A DNA stretch of 64,000 nt. Source: Amphirosellinia nigrospora (lineage: Eukaryota; Ascomycota; Sordariomycetes; Xylariales; Xylariaceae). The notes below the pieces were generated by a model. The model was given only the letters and a program-made list of their open reading frames with translations, was not told where the DNA came from and did not search any database. Position numbers and translations under genes: made by a program. Below are positions 37,357 to 47,333 of this stretch, in pieces; position 1 is the stretch's first letter, and every line of letters starts with the position of its first letter. The stretch is from NCBI GenBank assembly GCA_004123355.1, contig SCHM01000001.1, positions 9,558,193 to 9,622,192 of the forward strand, in the 5' to 3' direction.

Positions 37357-39698
37357 ATGACCGCGGGTCGAGGCGCGGGCCGAGGCGCGTCCTCCGCAGT
37401 GAGCGGAATACTCCGAAGACTGGATTGAGCTGCCGTCGCTGCCAAAAACGGAAAATACGAGTGAGTTGAACGAAAGCGCCGGGGTTATAGATGATAGCAG
37501 TTGATTGACTTCATTTGAGTGTAACGGGGAACTGCCGCGGTGCCATAATTGCGCAAAAGTCGGCGTTGACTGTGAAGATGGAGAAAGCTTGAAGGCTCGC
37601 GCGCTACCACGAGCGTAATTACCCCTAATCTGCTATTTACACGTCGGCTGACAAATTCACTTCTAAAATAGTTATGTGAGCAGCCTATGTAGCAGAATAC
37701 AGTGGCTTGAATCTATCGTTCACATCCGCTGTCCGGACATCGATCTAGAATGTGATGGGCCACAGGTTGTGGATGCGCCTCTGAATCGTGGTGGTACTGG
37801 GGACGAACATGAAGATAATGTCAATGTTGCAACCCCTGATCGACCTTTGAATGAGCTGCCGTTGATACAGCCAGACGTATCCGTGCTGGATAACAATGAG
37901 GATACGATCCGTATAGGACGGCCCGAAGCTGCGGCTACAGAATTTCCAGCAACCAGTGCCGAAACTTCAGCAATCCCATCCAACATAGGACTCTCTCATG
38001 AAATCGGCCTAGTCTCGCTGGGAGCAAACCGAGACCCACGATATATAGGGCCATCAAGTGGATATGTTTTCTGCAAGCTCATGCTCGCCGCGTCGAGCAG
38101 AGCAGGCAAGTTGACAAGAACTGTCGACAATTCGATCCCATCTGTTGCGCCGTATCTCAGAGAACTTGTTGTTGAAACACAAGGGCCTATATCTATCACC
38201 AAAGACCGGGCCATCAACCTCTGCCAGACTTACTTCGACATTATCCACGTGCAATATCCATTTTTGCATTATCCTACTTTCCTCCGCTTGCTTCAACGGT
38301 TTTTCGAGGACAATGCTCAGGAGCACATGGCTGGCTTTCAGATATACATGGTATTAGCGATTTCTGCAAAGATAGTATCAAGGCTTCACAAGATACCTCT
38401 TTCCGGGGAGAGGTACTACATGACTGCTATGCAGTATTTCGAAAAGATCCAGATAGAAAGCTCTGTTCAAGGCCTGCAATGCATATTGCTGTTACTCATA
38501 TTCGCCATGCACAGCTCGACCGTTCAACTTGATGTTTGGTGTCTAAACTACCAATGCATAGCCTCGGTATTAGACTTAGGGCTACAGCGAGCGGTGACAA
38601 CCAGCAGCGGCATCTCCAGGCTTGATCAGGAGATGAGAACCCGTATCTTCTGGGTAGTTTACACCCTTGACCGGACCATTGCAACTATGATGGGTCGGCC
38701 AATAGGGTTGCGCGATGAGGCCTGCGACTTTCGGGTATGTACGAAACACGCTGCTAATTCAAGCAATTGTACTTACGTATGTTGGACAGATGCCGGCAGA
38801 CTTGTCTGACACGGAACTTGAAAGTGAAGGAATTCCAACTTCGAGTTCGGGCACTCCCACTCATATGTCGTATGCAATTCATCTATTCAAGCTCGCGAAG
38901 ATCAACTCGGAAATCAAATACGTTGCGAACAGCGTGAATACGGATGCACCAAACTACGCATATCCAGCTATCATTGACATTAACGCCTGGCAGAAAGGGG
39001 TTGTCTCACAGCTCGACGAATGGGCCAGAAGTGCCCCAGTAGCACAAGACGCGAGTGGTTATAGCAAAACCATCCTTCTCTTGCGGTATCATTCTGTGAG
39101 GATGCTTCTACTTCGCCCGAGCCCGAATATCCCCCGACCTGATCAACAGGCTCTTCGGCATTGCTATTCTAGCGCCGAAGAATCGATTCGACTGTTTAAC
39201 GAGCTGTATAAGAAGAACCTGCTCGTGCATAATTGGATCACATTCCATAGCGCCGTGCTCAGCACCATCACCATGTTTTACTGCATCTTGTCGGTGCCAA
39301 GTATAGCAACAACACTGGAGGTAGAAGATTTTATGAGCAATGTCAGGGCCGGTCTCAGTGTCCTTGGCGCAGTTGGCGAACACTACTCAGGAGCCAAGAG
39401 AAGCCGGGACATATTGGACGAACTGGCCGGCCCTATAAGTAGGTGGTTGTTGAAGAAGCGCCGGGCGGAAAGACCCGAACAGCTCGGCCAACCTTCAATG
39501 GATTACATACCAACAGCGGAGAGCGACTTTGCATCGTCTACCTTGCAGCCGGACATGGTTGATAGTTTTATCTGGCCACCTCCTTGGAGCCCCTTTGATG
39601 GCAGATTTGACAGCCAGTTTCTCGCCGAAGCTTATGGCTCAACTGATTGCGCTAATCTTGATAGCATTGTACTGTCTATGTTTGATGATTTGACATGA
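37357..39698 (+). CDS. Zn2Cys6 transcription factor with fungal-specific domain
   Basis: A Gal4-type regulator. The binuclear zinc cluster is split by an intron and reads CRRCQKRKIR then CNGELPRCHNCAKVGVDC, the exact spacing C-X2-C-X6-C-X6-C-X2-C-X6-C. Exons: 37357-37460, 37520-37614, 37672-38734 and 38790-39698. After the cluster come a short linker and YVSSLCSRIQWLES, a likely dimerisation coiled coil. The middle homology region follows, with FDIIHVQYPFLHYPTFL, the conserved RIFWVVYTLDR segment and RPIGLRDEACDF. One frame slip sits in exon 1 just before the cluster (about 37415-37420). The rest is open to the stop at 39698. Its position divergent to the Ldh2-family gene suggests it controls the adjacent catabolic genes; that is inference. 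Confidence 0.88.
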
Positions 39699-40195
39699 TA
39701 CACGGTCTTTACTTGCTTTGAAGACCGTACAATAGGGGCGGTTCGCATGTGCTGGATATGATGAAGGTTTTACCCTCTCCGGCACTGTATGGAATAATAG
39801 CACAATACCTACTTCACTCGAGCTGATTGATGATATTTTGGCAACAAAAGGTTAAATCTGTGAAGAGATACCTAGGTACCTTTGATTATGAGAATCGTTA
39901 CCTACCTTATCGCCCTAAATAGGCGTTAACTGAGGCATTCGTTGTTTGAATTACCCCGATATGGGCATGTCTAACTGATTAGGTATAAGGCTTATGAATT
40001 TAAAAGGCTACGCACCACACCTGGTTACGTCATTATGCGCGCTCCATATTCCAGGACCCAAGGTACCTAATCTCTTTGGCAACTGAAACTCAACAACGTC
40101 GTCAGTCAACAAGAAACATTCCAACATTTGCATCGCGGGGCAAAGCTGGCTCATCACAACATCTTTCTGTCTATGGCCAACTTGGCCCGACTCAT
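39699..40195. other. Intergenic
   Basis: Regulator transcript end and upstream part of the LMBD1-like promoter. Contains the palindrome-like string TACCTAGGTACC near 39870-39882. No gene is seen. Confidence 0.4.
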
Positions 40196-40218
40196 CCAAT
40201 CCCAATCCCAATCCCAAT
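40196..40218 (+). promoter_or_regulatory. Four tandem CCAAT boxes
   Basis: CCAAT occurs four times at 6-bp spacing just 34-56 bp upstream of the likely start codon of the LMBD1-like gene. This fits binding by the fungal CCAAT complex (Hap2/3/5), although so close to the start it may lie in the transcribed leader. Confidence 0.4.
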
Positions 40219-40251
40219 AGGCTAGGCTGCCATTTGTCCAAACTCCACTTG

Positions 40252-42113
40252 ATGCTCAAGATGGCTGCCGCCGGCTATGTTCAAACCTCGCTCATCTGGG
40301 TCACGTACGCTGTTGCGGTGGTGCTGGCCTTGATTGCCGCTGCCATCACGACCTTCACCTGGCAAACCCCCCGCGACCGATCGGCCATTGTCAGCACTGT
40401 CACCATCATCAGCATCACCGCGTTACTTGCCACCGTCTTCCTACTCCCCGTCGATATCGCATTGGTCTCATCGACGACCTCGACCGCGCTCGGCACAAAG
40501 AAAGAGTGGGCTACCCGAACCGAATTCACAATATACTCGTTACCCTCAAAATTGTCTATTACTCCTTGTATAGCTTCGACGCGTTGCTCTGTTTGGTCGT
40601 CATTCCCTTCTCTTACTTTTGGTACGAAGAGTATGACGAGGTGGAGGAACAGGAAGGAAACCAGACCTTCGGAAGTCGGCTCTGGGGGCTTTCAAGTACA
40701 CTATCGCATTCATACTCCTGACCGTCATTATATTATTGATTGGTTTCCTCGTGCCCGCTGCTGGTAGCCATGAGGGTAAACATCTCGATCTTGACTTTTT
40801 CAAGCGACTCCTCGATGAGAACCATGGGGAGAAAGCTTTAAATTTCGGTCTAGGTCTTCTGATTACGCTCGGTACTCTCCTTTATATACTCTATACCGGG
40901 GCGGGCCTCGCGCTTCTCCCCATTTCCTTTATCAAGTCAGCGCCTTCCATCTCAGCGCCTCAACTGTATGAAAGCACTACTTCACAACTCGAGCAGAATA
41001 GAGAAAGACAAAGGCTATTGGAGTTGCGCAATGCTGGCCACGCAGATGGCATGCCTGCCAAAGACAGGCGCGAACTCGAGGCTCTCGCACGTGAGGAGCG
41101 AACCCTGGTTCGCCGAGAGCGGTTGGCTGCCGAAGCGCAAGGCCAGGGCAAGACCTTCGTTGTGCGCATGTGGTCCAAGATTTGTGCAGTTTTCCGACCC
41201 ATCAAACTAATTGGAGGCATTTTGCTTGTTCTCCTCTCTCTTCTCATATGGGTGTCAATGCTGATTACCGGCATCGACAAAGCAGCCAACTCTGTCTGCA
41301 AACAGCACTGCGGCTACATTCTAGCTCATATAAATGTGTTCCAGCCGATTAACTGGATATTTGTCAAGGCCGCTCACGCCTTCCCAGTCGATTACGTGAT
41401 GATGGCACTCCTCATCTTACTTTTTTCAGCAGTTCGATCTCGGGCATCGCTTCCATTGGCATTCGCTTCTTGTGGTTGCGAATATTCCAGATTCGCAAGG
41501 GCCGAACGGCACCACAGGCCATGCTTATGGCTACTGTCATGCTCGCTCTCATCACGCTTGCCATCAATTATGCCGTAGCTATGTTGGTCGCGCCCCAGTA
41601 CGCAAGCTACGGCACACAAACATTTTGCGATCTGCCGCCGCATCATCCGGATGAATTACCCGACTGCAGTAAAAACCCGAAGCTGTCAAGCCGTGCTCCG
41701 AGTGGGTCAATTCGCATAGCTCGGCTACCCGAGTCTGCACCCCGACCATGATGTCGACATTCCTCAACCGCATTACACTCATTTGGCCCGTTTTCGGAGC
41801 CATTGACTTCTGGGCCCAGTTCGCATTCCTCGGCGTATTCCTCATTGTCTTCGTGACGGCACTCTTCCGGACTCCCAAGTTGAATCTTAGTGAGATTGAT
41901 GAGGAAGCCGAGGCCGACGAAGAGGAAGGCTTGCTTGCCAGCACAGGACGTCGATTCGGCGCTACTTGGCAAGATATTACTGGCAGAGCGAAACGGGATA
42001 CGTACGGCTCGGCCCAGCTGGCTCCGGCAATGGCTCCGGCTCAAATAATCGTTGAAGCTCACCATCACGTCTGTAAAGCACAGGTTTGGAGGATGGAATA
42101 CGGGTTTCGTTAG
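40252..42113 (+). CDS. LMBR1-domain (LMBD1-like) lysosomal/vacuolar membrane protein
   Basis: A polytopic membrane protein of the LMBR1 superfamily, closest in pattern to the fungal proteins annotated as probable lysosomal cobalamin transporter. About nine hydrophobic helices are visible, including [72 protein letters not shown] and [19 protein letters not shown]. Between helices are the family segments [20 protein letters not shown]-like (with [18 protein letters not shown]) and a charged cytosolic loop rich in Glu/Arg ([15 protein letters not shown]). The tail is acidic ([13 protein letters not shown]). Start 40252 (MLK) or 40261 (MAAAGY) cannot be distinguished. Frame slips near 40510, 40690, 41420, 41520 and 41700 break the reading; I take them as assembly errors. 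Cobalamin transport in fungi is doubtful, so the true function is open. Confidence 0.8.
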
Positions 42114-42908
42114 CCCTTTAGCCACAACGAAGGGATATTTGATGAGCGTTCTCAGATTGTCTGTTGGCCTGTATTGTCATGCGCATGGTTTGTACTGTTA
42201 TTATTGGAATGGATCGTCCGGTCTCAAAAGGAAAAAAGGCCGGTATGTGGTAACTGGTCTAAGGAAACAAGGGAAATCGTGAGGAGTTGAGGCATGAGAC
42301 ATGCATTCAGGAGTTCAGTGTTATTTCTTAGCATCCTTCAAGGGAAAAAATTCAATATTTTTGCCGAATAATTGGATCGAATGTGGTCGACGTGATTCTC
42401 CATGATATATCTTTTATCCCCTCGTCTACACTAACTTCCTGTTTGTTGCTGTATCTTCTAAATTTCTTTATGTGAGCCTCCTGTTCATGATATTTGCACG
42501 AATTCCTAGGTGACTTTCATTTCTCGCGGGCTCGCTGGAGCCTACCGATGGCGTCATCAACATGGGTCAGGCAAGGATGGTATTAATGCACATGATACCG
42601 CGTCAGCTTGGCGTCGCACGGATGAGTCACGCTAAAGGGTGTTTCGTTCTTATGTAATCATTCATTTCCCTGAGATGAATAGAGAATATTCCTCAGCATA
42701 ACAATTCAATTGTTACGAAGAGACAAGTCGCGATTGTTGCCGCGCTTTCTCCCAATTCGGAAATCACCGAAGCTTCTTAATTGGGACAAGTTCCGGCTCG
42801 CGGGTGGGAAACAGAGCCAGCTCAAAAGTCGACAGAACTGACTGACTAGCTTAGCTTATGCGATTTTATAACTCGATTTTTCATTTTCTACATAACGCCT
42901 TTATTCGC
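42114..42908. other. Intergenic
   Basis: No supported gene. Contains the end of the LMBD1-like transcript and the upstream promoter of the GFA-fold gene. Confidence 0.4.
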
Positions 42909-43029
42909 TTTTTTTTTTTTTTTTTGAAACAATATCTTTCCCGTCCACTCAATTCAAACGAACTCAAGTGAAAATTGAAAGAAGGTGAAAAGAAAAGAAG
43001 AGTGAAAGGAAGGGAAAAAAAAGGCGGCC
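42909..43029 (+). promoter_or_regulatory. T17 tract and purine-rich leader
   Basis: A run of about 17 T at 42909-42925 is followed by a strongly purine-rich stretch (GAAAGAAGGTGAAAAGAAAA-type) up to the ATG at 43030. Poly(dA:dT) tracts of this kind exclude nucleosomes in fungal promoters; the purine stretch is likely the 5' leader. Confidence 0.4.
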
Positions 43030-43824
43030 ATGGAAGCCCAGTGCCAATGCGGGGCGGTCCGGTTCACGACGCCGCTCCCGAAGCCGCTGGCGCTGTACAT
43101 CTGCCACTGCGCCGAGTGTCGCCGCCAGTCGAGCTCCGCCTTCGGCACCTCGGCCATCTTCCCCCGCTTCGAGATGCCCAAGACCGAATTGCTGTCCTGC
43201 TACACGTGAGTTTAGGTTCGCGCCTGCGTCTCCGTCGTTGGACCCCGCGATGCGGGGTTGAGGTCTTATGTCAGCTTCAACACTAACCTGGGATTTGGGT
43301 TCGTAGACGACCTACGCATTCGGGCCATACTTTGTATTGGTATGTCAGGTTGCTACTTGTTTTGTATCTCTATGCTTAGTTGGGAAGCTAGCTGGATCTG
43401 CCAATGCGAGATATGCTGCTGACAAGACATCAGTTATTTCTGCCAAAGGTGTGGCACGCGGCTCATCCATACGACTCCGGTAAGTTCTAATACCCTGCTT
43501 TTAATAACTATAGGTATCTATCCGCTTTATCCAAAGTGCCATCCTAAACTCCTCACTGGACCCTCAACCCGGAATACTGACCCAACACCCCAGGGTAAAA
43601 ACGTCGTCTCCGTAAAAGGAGGCTGCATCGAAGGCCTCGACTGGGACACCGCCATCCACATCTGGACGAAATCCGCCATGGTACCTATCCCCGAGGGCTC
43701 AGAATCGCACTCAGAGGAGCCTACCGAGTCAGACTATGGTAGTATGCAAGAGTCCCTGGATCAACCTACCGACCACCCCGGTCCGCTCATGAATAGCGGG
43801 GATGGGGGCGGTGCAGTTGCCTGA
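43030..43824 (+). CDS. GFA/CENP-V-fold zinc protein
   Basis: A zinc protein of the glutathione-dependent formaldehyde-activating (GFA)/CENP-V fold, a broad family in fungi with few known substrates. Four exons (43030-43205, 43307-43339, 43434-43479, 43594-43824) join in phase with no slips, giving about 161 residues. The zinc ligands are visible: CQCG at residues 5-8, CHCAECRRQSSSAFG, and CYFCQRCGTRL assembled across the second intron. The core ends with GGCIEGLDWDTAIHIWT, typical of the family, followed by a family-unusual acidic and Gly-rich tail of about 40 residues. The short 33- and 46-nt internal exons explain why it is easily missed. Function beyond metal binding is not inferable here. 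Confidence 0.88.
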
Positions 43825-44732
43825 GGCGCAGAAGTTGGACCGCATTAGGGGCGCCTGTGAGCTCAGTGGTATTTAGGCTGGCCACAAAGCCAAGAGGAGA
43901 TTTTGGCGCCGGGTTTGGGGGAATATCGGTGTCTTGGTATCAAAAGTTGACGGATATGATCGGGTATGTTGTTGGTTCAAGTACGGGATTTCCTGCTGAT
44001 GGAGTGTGTTTCCCCTTTTGAATGCCATTTTATTTTGTATATATGGTGGTGTGAGAAACCACCTAGCTTCACGTCTGTAATAACCCCCGACCCTCGCATC
44101 TCTGCAGATATTATTTCTAATCGCAGCTCAGTTTCGAACGAAGTCGCATTCATATCCCAAGAAGCTGGTGCTAGTATTGCATCATACTTACTGAAGGACT
44201 GGATTCCATCTAAGGCCGGGAACCCGCCGCACGTACCTAGTATATAATCATATAAGTATTACTCTATACGAGGTGTTGGCTCCTCATCTACCCGTGTACT
44301 CCCTGACCCAGCTATGTTAGGGTGAAGGGGGTAGAGGATGCGAGAGTAATATAACCGGAGGTGAGGGTCAGACATATGAATTCTAGATATTCCCCATGGA
44401 GGAGAACAAGACCTTCATGGCTTCATGGACTTCTAGAAGATGCTTACAATCTGAATATCCTAAGCCACGTTTACTGTTTGGAATATCCATTGGTACTTCG
44501 ATTGTCCAAACTTTTCATCTCATGCCACCGTACCGTGACTTCGAACTGCAAATGTGACAACACACAATCTTCCAACATCTTATCATACTGGTCATATTCT
44601 ACGTATCTATGTTCTTCGTGTTTTCTTAATTCATTAATCAACCATCACTAATCAAAAGCTCATTAACATTCCGGCCATATCCTAACAAAACTCCCTCCAA
44701 CACAGTTACTCAGCCGCGGCGTCCAATGACCT
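43825..44732. other. Intergenic, convergent
   Basis: A tail-to-tail spacer between the GFA-fold gene and the minus-strand Ser/Thr-rich gene. Frames at 43966-44247 and 44361-44651 have no feature. Confidence 0.4.
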
Positions 44733-46221
44733 CTATGACGTGTATGAGGATACCGAAGGGAAAACCAAGGTCTGGATGGGAGGCTCCTCGTCAGCTGCCG
44801 GCGGAGTGGGAGTCTCCATCTCATGCCCCCATGACCAGACCGGGTTATACGGTGCCTTGCTCATCGGCGTGGGCGCGGGAGCGGGAAGTGATTTGTCCGT
44901 GATTGTCTGTCCTGGTACGATAGATGAAGTTGTAGCGCTCGATGAAGTTGACGTTGCCGGAGTGTTTGTGGATGTGCTGAAGATGTTGGAGGTAGTCGTT
45001 GCCGCTGTGCTTGAAACCGTTCGCGTGGTGAACGTGGTTCTGGGGTTGGTGGGTATCTGGGATCCAGGTCGTGGGTATCTTAAATGTGGGCATCGGTAGT
45101 GTCGGAATCCTTATGCTGGACGAGGTCAGGTTAGAAGATGTCATGGGACTCGTGCTAAACGGCTACGGAACTGACTGACGAGGATGTGGAGTGTGGCTGT
45201 CGTGTTGCTGTGTAGTAATACGCCGAAGTCGTCAGTCTGGTAGTTGAACCTGTCGATATGAACGTCGATGAAATCGTGTTAGTCGTTGGTCTGTAGTCAA
45301 GTCGGGCTGACGTGGTTAAGAATCTAGTCACAGTCACGACCCTAGTCGTGACAATGGCGGAGCTGCTTGTGACGGTAGATGCTAGAGCACTGGAAGTATA
45401 ATACTGCGTGTTGTACGTCGAGCTTGTAAAAGTAGAAATTGTGCTGTCTATTGTAGTTGTAAGTATGTTTCCCGTGGCTTCGTCAACGGACGTTGTAGAG
45501 TATGTCTTCGTCCCCATCGCTATAACTAAGCTATAGTCGAGGTAGGCTTGAAGTCTATAGTCACAGTTGAGATGGCGAAATCCTCCTCATAGTAGTAGCT
45601 GAGTTGTCGGCACAATATCCGAGTCATCAATTGTGCTTGACTGTGTATGAGAGTGAGTGTGCGTGACCAGTCCTTCTGCAGACTATTTGCCAGAGGTTAG
45701 AGTTATTACATAGACACATATCCCTCAAGTAGATATATTGCTTGGTATGCTTACCGTCGACGACGAACTAGCCTCTACAGCTCGGACTTCGCGAGCCCGT
45801 GCCGAAACCGCCTTGTGAGAGATTTGATCGTCACAAGAGTTGCTGGTAGGGGAGGGAATCGACGGGATGGTGCTTGGGCGATCTCTACCTATGGAGATGG
45901 ATATCTTGGTTGTTGTAATAGTCTCGACTGTTCCTCTGTGTAGTATCAGATGTTAGTCTTTGTAAACTAGGACTGAGCACAATGCTGCCCGAAGAGGCCA
46001 GTTGCAGAGATCAGCACCAAGTACAGGAAAAGAGGGACAGCAGGGACATCAGGGACGCACGATATGTTCGTCTTGATTGTTGTTACGAACGGGGTACTGA
46101 TGGTATACCAAGTAGGGTCCTTGTCCGTAATGGTGACGGTGGACGCGAAGCTCCAGCTAGGGCTCAAGCATTCGACGGCCGCCACGATACTGGCGAGAAT
46201 CGCCACGGTAGTGACTCTCAT
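44733..46221 (-). CDS. Secreted Ser/Thr-rich (mucin-like) protein
   Basis: An unrecognised secreted protein. The start at 46221 encodes a signal peptide (MRVTTVAILASIVAAVEC), followed by FASTVTITDKDPTWYTISTP, a segment typical of fungal Ser/Thr-rich surface proteins. Further minus-strand segments are very rich in Ser and Thr: GTVETITTTKISISIGRD at about 45930, TVTIDFKPTSTIA at about 45550, NILTTTIDSTISTFTSSTYN at about 45450 and TSTNTPATSTSSSATTSSI at about 44960, implying heavy O-glycosylation. The C-terminus reads APYNPVWSWGHEMETPTPP and ends at the stop 44733-44735, without a clear GPI-anchor helix. Introns are likely around 45960-46060 and 45690-45765 (GTAAGC donor). Frame slips occur at about 45590, 45530, 45170 and 45030. 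Likely a cell-wall or secreted mucin; the exon chain is approximate. Confidence 0.6.
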
Positions 46222-47333
46222 AATCGCAGATGGATGACTGAGAGGGCTATTAGGACAACAGGGACTAGTACAGAAGGGTGAGGTAGGGTTGGCAGCGGTG
46301 AGAGACGTAGGATATGGCTGAGCTTTACCAGTGACTAATTTAAAAGGCACAAAAGGAACTGGGGAGATAAATGGCAGATATCCAAGGCTTATATAAAATA
46401 TCATGGCACGTGCAGATGTGCAGCTTGCATTATAATACCAGCTTCCCGGGATTTACCTTAAATCGAGGATGCCTTATTCGCCATAATAGATAACGGGCCG
46501 TCCCTCATTCGTTAAAACTGTTTATGCCACATGGCCATGATATAACACGGCCTCCTTTACTATGTGTAAGGTCATGGTTCAGTATTTATGTTAAGGGACA
46601 CCTTGTGCACAGCGAATTAGTAACGCATGGAAGGTTTCGAGGTGCAGACTCGGCGGTAAAGGAGATAACTAGCGAACAGGCCATGACAAAGCAGGGCACT
46701 GTTCATGACATGTTTTAGAGCTGTTGCACTAGAGTTGGCAGCCGGTAGATGAGGTCTTACGAGAGAAATACGTGGCATACAAACTGACAAAGTACGACCA
46801 GGGAATACGGATAGACATATCACTTAAAGTATCGGCATGACCTGAAGACAGGTAACACACCCAATATAAATCAGACATCACAACGGAAAGACATGACAAA
46901 GAGCAGGCCAGGACTGAAACCCCAGCATCCAGCCTGATGCACCGTATCACACGAAGAGACACACATTAAAAGTGATAGAAGTCATATTATCATACTCTAG
47001 TGTCCAGACGAGCTCCAAATTTGGGGCCTAGGTGCCTGGGAATTAACGAAACTTGATACAGGAAAAGAAGGTTTTTTACACAATGCGAAGCTGCAGAGCC
47101 GCGGAAAGAAAAACTCCTATATAACGCCCACCAGGGATGAACATCATGATCCACAATTTATTTAGGGATTGGAGCAACCAAACGCCGACCGATGCTTTCT
47201 GTCTTTCTCTCACCATGTATATAGAACATGGGGGAAGGGGGTGTTTCAAGTTAATTGAGTAAGTGAGTGTGTGAGTGAGTGATTTCTCAATCTTGCGCAT
47301 TTGTACTCATTAGAATGTCATCGTCATCATCAA
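46222..47333. other. Intergenic
   Basis: Upstream region of the Ser/Thr-rich gene and the 3' end of the kinesin gene. A short (TGAG)n-like run lies near 47255-47281. No supported gene. Confidence 0.4.
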
